Origin: Blastobasis lacticolella
Lineage: Eukaryota > Arthropoda > Insecta > Lepidoptera > Blastobasidae
Reading direction: 5' to 3'
Assembly: GCA_905147135.1 (NCBI GenBank)
Contig: LR990048.1
Location: forward strand, 13,128,563-13,192,562
DNA: 64,000 nucleotides
In this document: positions 24,979 to 36,086 of the stretch, piece after piece
Numbering within the stretch: the first letter of the stretch is position 1
Layout: each line of letters opens with the position of its first letter
Notes under the pieces: generated by a model
The model's database searches: none
What the model saw: only the letters and a program-made list of their open reading frames with translations
Told to the model about the DNA's origin: nothing
Translations under genes and position numbers: made by a program

Positions 24979-25375
24979 GAGGTTGTGCTCTCATGCACGC
25001 CCGGGATCCGCCTTGACCATGATTCAGAATTTGGCAGACTGCCATCTGAGCTCCATGACCCCGATAACAGGTGAACCTGACAAGATTGGATCCTGGTTAC
25101 ACATTCAATCGCCAGAATGTGCAGCAGGCCTATTTTTGAAACCGCTCGCATCTCACTCTCGTGGTAAGTTGCTAAAAATAAAAAGAGAAGCATTAGAAGG
25201 AGAGTGATTACGTGGATGAAAGCGGTTTCAAAAATAGGGCCGCTGGTTTCATCACGATGTTTTCCCTAACTGTAAGAACATCGATCCGTTAGTTATCAAC
25301 TAATGAACATAACTCCGAAAAAGTTATTGGCATATGGCGAAACTGGTGTTCAAACCCGGCAGGTACCTCTCGGTA
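24979..25375 (-). mobile_element. SINE family A copy split by a nested insertion
   Basis: The minus strand carries the family A head (GGTTTGAACACCAGTTTCGCC side) and body (GGGAAAACATCGTGATGAAAC, then CATTCTGGCGATTGAATGTG and GGTCATGGAGCTCAGATGG). The body is interrupted between GTTTCATC and CTGCACATTC by the inverted-repeat insert at 25124-25244. Confidence 0.65.
25124..25244. mobile_element. Small inverted-repeat (MITE-like) insertion inside a SINE
   Basis: CCTATTTTTGAAACCGCT (25129-25146) and its exact complement (25221-25238) are 18-base terminal repeats around a core of about 75 bases. One end reads CGGCCCTATTTTTG on the complement, recalling hAT-type ends, but no target-site duplication is clear. 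Confidence 0.65.
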
Positions 25376-25400
25376 CGAGTAGCTATACTAAGTTTTGTTA

Positions 25401-25535
25401 AACTAATAGTTGGCCATGCACAACTTCGTTCGGGTGTTGTCCTGTAAACCTTCCTTTTGAATCACTCTATCTATTGTTGAAACGACAGACGACAAACGGC
25501 GCAAAGCGACTCTGCTTTATACTAGGTTTAGATAT
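25401..25535 (+). repeat. Repeat family C copy, internally deleted
   Basis: ACTTCGTTCGGGTGTTGTCC, CCTTCCTTTTGAATCACTCT, ATTGTTGAAACGACAG and GGCGCAAAGCGACTCTG follow family order, with the ATCTAAGCGTAC block missing. Confidence 0.55.
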
Positions 25536-27282
25536 AATTAAGTCTCCTTCGGGTACGTATTAGTAGTTAATAAATGTATTTTTGTTATTATCTATATTTT
25601 TTATAACAACGGCTAGTCAAGATTCAATGCCGTTACCGTTCGCCAATATAACAGGCTACGATGATGCTACGCCGTAGCACGTAGTCTGGCCTACGACATA
25701 ACACGTTGTCCCTTCGTGTAGGTCCGTTCTTGGAAATCTAAAATGTTGTGACTATTATTATTACTTTTCCGGATAATTCATAGATATTTCAAATACATAA
25801 CTTTATTGACTTTTTTCATAATATTTTTATTGATAATTGGTTGTTTTACTTGCATTTGTGGAGTTAAGTGACAAACTTCGTTTGAGTTCAACAAAGAATT
25901 TGGGCGAGACCTTATTTCAAACAATTTAAGCATCTATAAACTTAACTACTAATACTAATACTAAACTAACAATAAAAAGATTTTGAATAATCTAAGCACA
26001 TCGAAATATTTTTTTCCTGAATTCATAAGTGGAAAATGTTTATTGATAAGAATATCAAAAAAGAATAAGATGATAAGAATAAGAATATAAAAAAAAGGAA
26101 TGTTCAACAGAAAAAACAAGATAATATAGGTATCTTTCCGTGTATGAATGCGAGGCTGTACTACAGATATCATTCCTATAAATGATATGCCTTGAATACA
26201 ATATTTCATCACAAGGCTTTCCAAGCAAAACGCATATTTTATTCAAATTACTGTTCACCCCAAGATTAATGTCCTACCAACTTACTGAATAGGTATAAAA
26301 ATGTCCTCATAATGTATTTTTTATTACCTACTTTAATTATATTAGATCTTTCGCCATTACTCAAGACTATAAACTCGTTCTTATCTCGTTAAGCAGTAGA
26401 TTATGTGATCGTTACTATATGCCTCTAAAAATTTAGATTTTTTTCTTTCTTTCTTAAAGTCCCTACATTATTATAATATTCTTATTATAAATGATAAATT
26501 TTATTTTATTTATTTTTATTTCTTTAAAAAAAAAATATAATAGTATTTTAATAGTAATATAATATATTTATAATTATAAATTACATAAGTTCAATAAAAT
26601 AAATTGTTAAGTTGCAATCAGAGAATTATTACATAGATAATTGATTTCATAGAAGGAAGACATTTTAAATAATTAATAAATTAAAATAATAAAAAAAATT
26701 TAATATATTGTTGATACCAACATTATAAGGCAACATTCTCCATATTACGTGTTCCTGCAGGTAACACAACGCCGGTGAGCCCGTGTACCTTTTGGCAATT
26801 AAAACTTCGATATCGAGAAGAAATAAGTTCCGAGTCGGGAAAATCTTGGCGTACAAAGGTGTTAAGTAATTTGAAATATTTAGTCGCGCGTTCCGGTGAA
26901 CGCGGAGCCGGCGGCGGCCAAACTTTGATTTTGAATTAAGAACTCGCTTTAATTTGCTAAGAAATTAATTATTGTAATATCTGTTCTGCGTTTCGGATTA
27001 GTGAGATTGCTGCCAATATGCTAATATTTTAAGCCCAAAATTGTATTTGTTGTTTGTTTTCACGTAATTTGAATTTACTAATAGTTAGTTTTTGTATTTT
27101 TATTCAGAATGTAGACTTTGTGTACTTAATTCAGGGCTTAATGTCTGAAACAAACATTTATTATTAAACTAAATTCTCGACTTAGCGGAATACGGGTACA
27201 AGTGACTAAATACAATAGGAAAATGTATTTGGAGTCGCTTCGCTTGTTCGCAAATCGGAGAATAGGTACATATTAATATTAT
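25536..27282. other. Anonymous, very AT-rich DNA
   Basis: 26440-26720 is almost entirely A and T. A small CpG-rich island lies at 26883-26922 (GCCGGCGGCGGCC). Open frames here are low-complexity and not supported. Confidence 0.4.
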
Positions 27283-27471
27283 TTATTTGATTAGTAATAG
27301 TCTATTCACTTTAGCCTCGAAGGCGTCCAGATTATATAGATCAGGGAACACACTCGCAGGCAACGTGATGCATTCCCTTGCTGTACGTATTATAAAGGTT
27401 GAACCAAAGCGTCGGGTACAGGTAGCTGGAAGATTCACGACATAAAGATGGAGCACTTGCCCGAATCGCAT
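27283..27471 (-). pseudogene. LINE C-terminal fragment
   Basis: The minus-strand frame reads LHLYVVNLPATCTRRFGSTF...RTARECITLPASVFPDLYNL-AFEAKVNRLLL. It matches the end of non-LTR ORF2 proteins (pattern F-RTA--WN-LPASVFPD-YNL-TFKARVNR). A related end lies at 57665. Truncated upstream. Confidence 0.7.
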
Positions 27472-28789
27472 TTCCCGAATCTCTTCTTAGATTTAGCTAT
27501 TTAGTATATTTTTTGTAAAGTACCTAGTTGCAACTTACTGGTCAAGATCGCAGTGAAGTGATTTATAGCATGATGTTCAGGCTGGCTTCTTGATCTCAGA
27601 TTGATTCTTTAGTGGCTTGAGAATATTACGTACGCAATGTAAAATATTCTTCACGTGATACGGTAATAGTAAGTACACAGTAATATTGTAATAAATATTT
27701 ATTTAGATTGAAGTTGAAATATCATTCTAAAAAGGTTATCCACGCCGTAATAGCTTAGCTCCAACATGCTGACGTTAACATAGAAAAAGTGTAGCAAAGC
27801 TTTTTCCGAGCACTCTTCCCGTTTTTAGTACGGCAACGATAAATTACTTTAACTCAACACAAAGCCTCATCTTGTTCCCCCGCCACGCACAGTAGAAAAT
27901 GCAGACTGCCCTAACCGATATGGGAACTCAATTACTCACAACGGAGTTGGAGTATAATGCGTCGATTACTGAATAAAGTGAGTTATGTTCCCTTCCATCG
28001 CATGTCTAGTCGAGACGCTAAATCAAATATCTCACTAAATTAATTTATGTCTTGTGAACGTTAAGGCCACGCTTTGATGCTCGCTGAGGCATAAAACGCG
28101 CCAAGCCAGCCTTGCCCCTGATCACGTGGGACGTGAGCGTTATTGCGTAAACGTTTCAAAGGAGAATCTTTGCTAAAATATAACTTTTACGAGAAATATG
28201 TGCTTTAGAAAAATATTTCACTACAGAAATTTCACGTTAAACCTTGTTATTTGAGAAGCGAAAACACACAACGGGGTTGACACAGTCCATTAAAAAGGAC
28301 ATCTTTAGAGATTGGATGAGAAAGAAAGAAATTCCAAAAACCTCGTGAAAGAAAATCCAAAACTTTTCCTTTGACGGTTAGGGCCGCGTGGGTTGCGGGG
28401 CAGGTAATCATGACTCGGCTGAAGCCGATAAGGAAAACACTTTACCAGACACCCTTGTCAGCGGTTCTGAGAGCACTGACGATGGGCTGACAGGTTTTAT
28501 ATACCACTCCTCCAAAATGAACACCTCAAACTGAAAATGTGAGATAAAATGACAGGATCTACACTTTGAGGTAAACCGGATTATGAGAAAAGGGAATATC
28601 GGGGAATAGCTTTGGTTACTATTGTTGCGAAATAATGTCGGTATTACAAAAATGGGACAAAAGGTACGAAATAATTCCCAATAAGGAATTGGAATATGTT
28701 ATAGGATATAAATTTTGTAACAAATAAAACGACAAAAAAAACGTGGAATAAGCACTTTTTCAGGCCGTGTTATCTCCAGTTTTGGCTAT
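27472..28789. other. Anonymous DNA
   Basis: No gene, motif or repeat recognised. Confidence 0.4.
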
Positions 28790-29069
28790 TTGCCTTGGCC
28801 TGCAAGATCGCCCGATCTAACCTGTCCAGACTTCATTCATTGAGGTTATTTGAAATCTCTGGTGTGTGTGAAAGTCTCAAAAGAAAGCGCAGTTCAGTTT
28901 TAAAAGAAAACCATTTAAAAATAAAGAACATATCACCGGAAGTGTTGCGACAAGTTCTGGAAAATACCATTAACAGGGCTCAAATATGCATCAACTCTGG
29001 AGGTCACTTTTTAAAAGACATCATCGCAAATCCTAATGGGAATAAATTTAATCGCAGTTTTTTAATTTA
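28790..29069 (+). pseudogene. mariner-type transposase C-terminal fossil
   Basis: From 28796 one frame reads WPARSPDLTCPDFIH, a stop, then GYLKSLV: the conserved WP-RSPDL-P-DF--WGYLK of mariner-like DDE transposases. After a frame change it reads ISPEVLRQVLENTINRAQIC and INSGGHF, the usual I-P--L------RA--CI--GGGHFE end. Stop codons and frameshifts show that it is dead. Confidence 0.72.
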
Positions 29070-29480
29070 GAAAAGAAGTTGTTGATTACTCTAAGTACAG
29101 TATTATAATACACGCCTGATTTTATTTTACTTTTACGTTTTTTAATCTCTTTTATTATCGTTTCAGTTTACGTCTACTCGTATAAAGCTACTGGTTAGAA
29201 GTTCACGACCCATAAACAGAAAATTCCATCAAATATAACTACTTCAAGAATTATAGCTGGTATACGACTGGCGATCGGCCAAACATTAAAGACTCGCTTC
29301 TGCTCTAGTATTCATAAAGAAAATATACTGCTGTTATATAAAAACCATCGCAGTGTCATAGTAATAAAAGAGTCATAATTACAAATGGGACTTTTAGTCG
29401 TTGTCAATAAAGATTCCGAGCGATGTTATTTTATTCGTTAGGGCTGTTGTCGATGTTTTTGTTTTAATAGACACACCAGT
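29070..29480. other. Anonymous AT-rich DNA
   Basis: No gene or repeat recognised. Confidence 0.4.
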
Positions 29481-29490
29481 GTATAATATA

Positions 29491-29580
29491 TTTCACTAAA
29501 TGCCTAAACGAACCATCTATTGGGAATTGAGTTTCAGGCCTTGCACTAAATGCCCAAAAGACCCGTCTTTTGGGCAACTA
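29491..29580. repeat. Duplicated CACTAAATGCC motif with palindrome
   Basis: CACTAAATGCCTAAACGAACC and CACTAAATGCCCAAAAGACCC are about 52 bases apart. The second is part of a near-perfect palindrome at 29551-29576: TGCCCAAAAGAC and its complement around CC. This resembles ends of a small nonautonomous element. Confidence 0.5.
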
Positions 29581-29854
29581 GTATTATTAGTGATATTTTG
29601 AGTGTCATTATTGACACGTTCTGCAACATATTTTATAGGATGGTATACATATTTTTTTAAATTGGCCAGCGGATACGTTCCGCTCCCAATTAACGAATAA
29701 GGAAATTGAGCACCAAGATCTGCAAATTCGTATTTTATCTAAAATGGAAATTAGAATAATGACAGACACATTAAATGTCATAAAACTTACAGTAAAATAC
29801 ATTTCAAGTATTATCTGACTTGATAATTTAAAAAATTTATTGGAAACAGTTAAT

Positions 29855-29908
29855 GTCGGTAGCCAAGTGGTAAAGGAATCCGACTCGCAAGCGAGAGGTT
29901 CTTACAAG
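29855..29908 (+). mobile_element. SINE family A head fragment
   Basis: GTCGGTAGCCAAGTGGTAAA-GGAATCCGACTCGCAAGCGA is close to the tRNA-like head of the copy at 47952 (GCCGGTAGACTAGTGGTAAA). The body is absent. Confidence 0.45.
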
Positions 29909-30739
29909 TAACAGAAACGAATTATACAGTGTGTGGCCTAGAACCGGGCTAATATTGAAAATAGAGACTCACTAGAGTATTGGTATTTTTTCTGAAAAGC
30001 TTCTAGTTAAAAAGAACCCATGCATTACACACAATAAGAGTTTAAAGTTACGATACACAATCAGTGATTATTGCAAAACGATATTATTGTTAACATTGTC
30101 AATGTCGGGTACAGGGCATCAGCCGACCCATACAATGTCAGCGAGACGTTCCGAGTAGCTCCGAATAAGTACGATGCAGAATGAACTCGATCGAGTTGGC
30201 GGAACAATTGTTTTGTTTGCATTACATTGAATTTACGATTAAGTTTGTTAGAAAAAAGAAAAAGTTAAGTTTTGATTTTAATTAGTTGGGACCATAATGA
30301 TTCAATTGCTGGTGACCTACTGAGCCTCCGTTTTTAATATTTGCCCCGGTTGTAGGCCACACACTCTATAAGTAGGGTATAAAATAGCTCACAAGAAGTA
30401 GCGCAGTCGACCTGACATCCTCACAAAACGTCGTAAGACTATCCAACTTCTCTTTCCGTTTAAATGGCTTAGAACGTTCAGAATCCGAGGCGTTTGGATA
30501 ACGAACGGTTACCGCAGACGGATACCGCCGCCTGGAACGCGGGCTTTGATATTTGCGAGTTGCATTCCGAAGCGGCAACGTTCACTACAATTGCATCGTG
30601 GATTTGGAAAATCTGGGCTGCCAATTTGAGGGTGGGTGCATTTACTAATTAGCTTTATTACATTGTACCAACAGTCAGCTGCTAAGTGAAAGGGGTCCGT
30701 TCTCTCTGCAGCTGATTGTATTATTCAAATCTGTTACGT
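29909..30739. other. Anonymous DNA
   Basis: Nothing recognised; a minus-strand open frame at 30366-30578 has no domain. Confidence 0.35.
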
Positions 30740-30890
30740 GCCGCCTAAAATTTTCATTAAAAAATTTCGGGCTTTTGTAGCTTTACACTGGTAGATAAAG
30801 CTACGAAGTTTTAAGATCACCTTTGTAATTATTTGTGTATACAGTGTTAAATAAATAAATAAATAAATATAATATTTTCGCAGAGTATTT
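30740..30890 (+). repeat. Outer inverted repeat, left arm
   Basis: The segment 30777-30808 (GTAGCTTTACACTGGTAGAT, then AAAGCTACGAAG) is complementary at 30 of 32 positions to 32708-32739. Similarity extends through GTGTTAAATAAATA and TTTTCGC-GAG (30844-30885) to 32621-32660. Two opposed copies of an unknown repeat thus bracket the Harbinger-type element. Confidence 0.7.
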
Positions 30891-31287
30891 TACTACTTAT
30901 TACTAACGTATAGTATAGGGATAAAAAATATGATCTTTTGCGTGTATGATAATTTGCGTTTCTGGTACAATGCATCGAAAGGGTTATGTGACAATTTGGT
31001 GATATTTACGATACTAACACCCGGTTTCTGAAACGCTTGTCAACGCAAAAATCACGTAACAGCTTGTTAAACTCTGATTAAATGCAGTTTGGGTTTCTGA
31101 AAGGGCCAATTGACGGCTTGTTAACAGCTTGTCAACGAATTGTCAAATCTCCAATTAACGGCTGATTAATGTAATTTTGGGTTTCCGGAAAGCTTTTTGT
31201 CATGTTAACTGTATGTTATCGCCTTGTTATTTTAATTAGCGAAAATCGACCAATTAACCGATTGTCAAAAGAAATTATATCCGATTT

Positions 31288-31745
31288 TCTTGGACTAGGT
31301 CTTGGTCCTGGCCCTGGTGCAGGTCCTAGTTTTGATCCAAGGCAAAGTCCAGGTCTAGGGTCCAGGTTCTGGTCCAGGATCATGACCAAAACTGCAACCT
31401 TGATCACAATTTGAGCTTGAACCAGAACCAGGACCTAGACCAGTGCCAGCACATAGACCATAAATATTAGCTGGACCAGGACCTGGTTCGGGGCCAGGAC
31501 ATGGAGCTGAACCAGGACCAGGACCTGAATCACGGACATGTCAGGGTCCAGGACCTGGACCTGAACTAGGAGCTGGTCCAGGGCCAGGGCCTGAACCTGA
31601 ACCAGGACCTGGTGCGGGGCCAGGACCTGGTCCGAAGCCAGAACCTGGACCTGAACCACGAAGTGGTCCGGGTCTAGGACCTGGACCTGAACCATTACCT
31701 GGTCCGGGGCCAGTACCTAGACCTGAACCAGGACCTGGTCCGAAG
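31288..31745. repeat. GGACCT/AGGTCC minisatellite
   Basis: Variants of GGTCCTGG fill 31288-31385; from about 31411 the complement dominates (CCAGGACCTGGACCTGAACC and similar, unit near 6, 12 or 18 bases). Open frames in it (Gly-Pro-rich or Val-Gln-Leu-rich) are by-products of the repeat. Confidence 0.8.
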
Positions 31746-31812
31746 CCGTGGGAGGCCTGTATTCAGCAGTGGACCGGGACTCGCCTAACTGCCTAAAGAT
31801 AATGATGAGATT
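31746..31812 (+). mobile_element. RTE-like LINE 3' end
   Basis: GTGGGAGGCCTGTATTCAGC, then AGTGGACC and, after a short gap, AATGATGAG. This is the usual end of an RTE ORF and the start of its tail. It directly follows the minisatellite inside the Harbinger-type element. Confidence 0.55.
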
Positions 31813-32329
31813 ACTGATCCACTGGAACCCGTGACCCTATAACATAAATATTGTTATAATTTCTCTTTTCTCGCTCTGTACATTTTTTTTTGATAATATT
31901 CGATTTTACACGAAAACTATACAATCGCTATCAGTTTCATCTAAAAGTTGAATATCCCGCCGCTATCAAAAGGCCGCTAGGGACAGAGACAGATTAATGC
32001 GTTAGACAGAAACAAAACATGTATGAGTGAATGAATGTGACTGATTTTAGCAGGGGTAGCCAGACGGAAAAATTGATCTCTTGTTAATGGTCGATTAGCT
32101 AACATTAGATTGATTGGCCTTTCAGAAACCCACGGTGATTTAACAGCTTGTTAAATGTGACAGTCTGTTAGCTAATCAATGATTTGACAAGCGTTTCAGA
32201 AACCGGGTGTAAGTGGTAGGGAAAAATACCAACGGCAACAATTTCACTTGTTTTGCAACAGAATAATTTATATACTGTGCATGTAGCGCCCGTTACGTAA
32301 TTTTAAAATGAATAGGGTAGGGAATAATT

Positions 32330-32363
32330 TTATAACCTAATATTTTAAAATATTAGGTTATAA
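32330..32363. repeat. Perfect 34-bp palindrome
   Basis: TTATAACCTAATATTTT (32330-32346) is followed with no spacer by its exact complement (32347-32363). Confidence 0.85.
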
Positions 32364-32619
32364 GTTGTACTTAACAAAATTTAAAGTTATTTAAACTTTA
32401 TTGTTGTTTCATTACAAGCATCTTTGTTTAAACAAAACTTGTTTGTTTGTTTAGGTCTTAAGACATATTCAAACAAACATAAAAATTCTGTTTCGTTCTA
32501 GTTCTAGTTGAAGAGAACAAAGTGCAACTTTGTGAATCATAAGTATTTTCTATTCAATAAATTGTCTAATTAAAAACGTAAAATACGTATGATGTATAAT
32601 TATAATCCTGTCATGTAAC

Positions 32620-32760
32620 ATTCTCAGCGAAAACGTTATAGGTATTTATTTAACACTTTATGCACAATATAGTACAAAAGTAGACGTGAAAAAGATGGAA
32701 GGTGAAGCTTCGTACCGTTATCTACCAGTGTAAAGCTACGACATACCGAAAATCAGTAAC
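32620..32760 (-). repeat. Outer inverted repeat, right arm
   Basis: Counterpart of 30740-30890: CTTCGTACCGTTATCTACCA at 32708, with AGCGAAAACGTTATAGG and TATTTATTTAACAC at 32626-32655. Confidence 0.7.
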
Positions 32761-35700
32761 AAAAATTGTAGTCCTTAATCATTTAGACATAGTATAGATA
32801 TAGTTTATTTAGCAATTAATAAAATATGAACAAAACAGGACAACATATTGTAACACGTTTAATAACAAACAAAATATTTTTTATGCTCGTTCATAACGAA
32901 CTATACCTACCTAAAGTGTGGTAGGGACATCATGTAGTTGTCCAACCGATCCACCCCTTAATTTACATGCATGACCGAATTTCTTAATTAAATAGTTTCA
33001 GCTACCGCTACACACACAAACAACAATGGCAGGCTTGACCCGAGACCACTGAATAGTTATCGCGATGTTATTTTATACAACAAAACATGTATTTTACACG
33101 TCAAAGTAGTATAACGCACATATGTGATGATTGATGATTGTACACGAAAAGTTATGTGATACAACTGGCAAGAATATACAAATAAAAAATAGCCTCTAAA
33201 ATCTCCACGTCTAAGACCTACACCCAACTTAAATGAAATTGTTGATAAAAATCCAACACAAGGCAGAGCTCCACAGAGCTGCTCTTTGATAGAATTTAGA
33301 TGAAACCGAACGAAACCAAAGATTTCAGACGATAAATGTTCAGTTCTGCGGCAAAATTTATTGAGACGTGAAATACTGGCGTGCCTGTTGATTTAAGTAT
33401 TGCTTTTGTTATTTCTTACCTACTGAGGAATAAAAATCATATGTGTAAGGGCCTAGTTAATACCGTTGTACACGTGGAGGGTACGCGGGCGTCAGAAAAA
33501 CAATTTCTTAAACAGCAGCAGAAGCAGAATTAGTACTTGCAGTTAAAGCTCTCAGCTCTAAGGCAGCCTGTAGAATGGATTTCATTATAGTCTTTGACGA
33601 TGCTGGAGATTAAATTCTTGCAACGAGCATAAGCTCGTGCAACTTAATATGCAAGCGTGCAACCGTGCGGTGCTATAAAAAATGTGAAACATTTTAAAAT
33701 GCCATTTGCAGTATCAGTTGAAATTTAATTTCGCGTCGCATTCGTTGGGTTCGCCGAATATAATCGTACCGGGGCGGGCCGCCAACGTAACTCCCTCCGC
33801 CAAACTCATTCGTTCTCGCGGTGACTACAGGAAACTTTCCTTGTTAAATGTTCTACACCTTTATATTCTCATATTTACCTCGTATAACTAGGTATATGTA
33901 TATCGTATGCCTTTGTATTGTGGGCTGGCGACTACTTCTTACATAAAATAGAAACTTGACTGAATGATTTGACTTTAGAGGTGTCTTGAAAAAGGGATTT
34001 TTAAAATTGCGACAAGAAGTAGCTGGAATACGGTGGTAATATATTGCTATGTGAACAGATAAGCATACGATATACTGTAGGTAGGGCTCTAATAAGGCTG
34101 AGGAGTCCACCTGCATGGGTACCATTCCATTACTGTTTCTCTCGTCAAGCAACTACACTTGCATTGTTGTGTTCCAGTTTGAAGGTCAAGGCATAATTAT
34201 CAAAGTGACATCTGGGGTCTACGTTTTTGCTAATCGTATGTTTATGGATGTTATAAGAGTTTCTTACAGCTTTTCATCAGGTTTCCATTTGTCTCTGGTT
34301 CAAATAAAAACTAAAAACTCGCGACTCATTACCACAAAATAGAAAACTTACAGAAGGTCCACTCCCGTAATCCTTGATAATTATGACGTAATCTTACCAA
34401 CACGCTAGGGTTGCTACTACATTGACTCTGTAGGTTTTATTTGTTGAATTATGGAATATTATTGACACTGGTTGAAACTCTTTTCAAGTTGTTTATAACA
34501 AAACTTTCCTGTTTGACATGATATGTCAATTACATCATTTTGGTCCATAGCCTCCTTCATCTCAGAAGTTTAACAAAATCGCATTTTTTCCGCACATTGA
34601 TATGTAAACAATGAGTACCTAAATCGGTTCAGAGCGATGTTGCCGTTCCGTGAATGGCTTGTCAGATAAAGGAGGCTGTGTTGATCCCAAACAAAAAATG
34701 TTATGTAAAAATGCGCCAAGTTGGACGAAAAAGTTGCGATTTATTATAGAGAGTGTATTTATTACAGTGAAAAAGATACCTTGATGTGTTGTACATTTTT
34801 AAATTAGATAGGTAAGTAAAGAAAGAAGTCGTATATTATAATATTATTATTAAAAACTAGAAAAAAACAGGATTTAACAATAGTGACACGTACAAGTTAT
34901 TCATTGAAAAATATTTTCGTCAAAAATGTACAAACAGATATGTAGAAATTCCGACACGAGCTACGCCATATCGATCAATTCAATTTATTCCATGCATGGC
35001 TCCCGTTAAATTAATTGGGTTACCGGTTGCCCGTGCGCTCCACGCAACAATGCTCGGTAGTAACAAGTTGTAGGCACAGTGTAATCGGTGACGCCAAGCG
35101 TACTATACACGCGCATATAACATGAGAGAGCTATGAAGAAACAAGTCTGTAGGCTGAAAATAACCGCTCACCCTTCTCGCAAAGTAGTCACCAAGTTGCT
35201 ATTTTAATTACGATCTCGTATAGTTACGAGTATGTTGTGTTGTGACCTTTTGTTGCCCGTAGCACGCAGATTGCAACAGGAATTGTACACAAGTCCCCGG
35301 CATTGTTCCGACAACATTCAAAGAGATGAAAAGTAAATGACTGTCTGTGTCAGGCCGGTGTTGTGCACATTACGTGAAGATTCTAATTTGGAAAAAAGGC
35401 TTTTTGTACTTAAGGCAATTGTTTTGGATTCGTCTTCCGGAAGACGTAGTACCTACATTAGATATCTACTCCAGAAATAGCTCAATCAATCATTTCGAAT
35501 GTATCTAACACTATTAAATCGCTCATTCCTATTTATTAATATCAAATTTTCTCACAGAAATATATCTCGTTTTCGCTGAAAATACGGGTCAGCTTTGTAT
35601 GGGTTAAGAAATGTATTATCTACAACTTATTTAGATGTTCATCGATAGAATTTTGACTGTATACGAACCTTTTTTTACTTAGTCGGATCATGGACACATT

Positions 35701-35849
35701 TTTGTTAGTACAAAAAAATCTGCTTAAAAAGTACTCACCACCAAAATTTCATTAAACCTGCAAATCGACCTGAACTAATCACATTCGTATATAAACAGAT
35801 TTTAATGTTCCCTTCATTAGAATCGAATCGGCTGCGTTTGCTCGCTCCG
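32761..35849. other. Anonymous AT-rich DNA
   Basis: No gene recognised in 3 kb. A 16-bp palindrome CGTCTTCCGGAAGACG lies at 35431-35446. Open frames near 33706-34342 have no domains. Confidence 0.4.
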
Positions 35850-36086
35850 TTGTGATTCCTGCGTGGCGATTCCCGGGCGGGGCCTGGATCGTCAGTGCCG
35901 CCCTTGCCCTCACCGGCGTAGGACCGTCGCTCGCGCCGCCCCGGCCAACTTCTCCGGAACACGAGAGCACAATGGGGAATCGGGTCGACTGTTGATCGCC
36001 CGCGATAGAAAATGTGAAGTGCTATTGTGCTATCGGACCGTATCGGATTAAGGATTGCTCTGGTAGCCGACCGCTAATTTCGAACG
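35850..36086 (+). promoter_or_regulatory. CpG-rich island, possible promoter or first noncoding exon
   Basis: A sharply bounded GC- and CpG-rich stretch in AT-rich DNA, with a TCAGT that could act as an initiator near 35.9 kb and a plausible splice donor (AACG/GTGAGC) at 36086/36087. Reading frames of 60-75 codons on both strands have no recognisable domain. It could be a promoter with a 5' UTR exon for the gene at 51.7 kb or for a gene outside the window; this is inference from composition alone. Confidence 0.25.

Larger units (their letters stand above)
31018..32209. mobile_element. PIF/Harbinger-type nonautonomous element, 1192 bp
   Basis: The terminal inverted repeats are 26 of 26 identical: 31018-31043 begins CACCCGGTTTCTGAAACGCT, and its complement ends at 32209. 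The 3-bp direct repeat TAA flanks both ends (31015-31017 and 32210-32212), the target duplication typical of PIF/Harbinger. Subterminal CAGCTTGTTAA motifs repeat near both ends. There is no transposase; the interior is filled by a minisatellite and an RTE tail. Confidence 0.8.

Noticed and set aside
31435..31695. 86-codon minus-strand frame rich in Val-Gln-Leu
   Set aside because: Direct by-product of the GGACCT minisatellite; every frame is open because the unit length is a multiple of three.
35735..36051. Open frames in the CpG-rich block on both strands
   Set aside because: Arg-, Pro- and Gly-rich frames expected in GC-rich DNA; several overlap on both strands with no domain. Kept only as a possible promoter or UTR.
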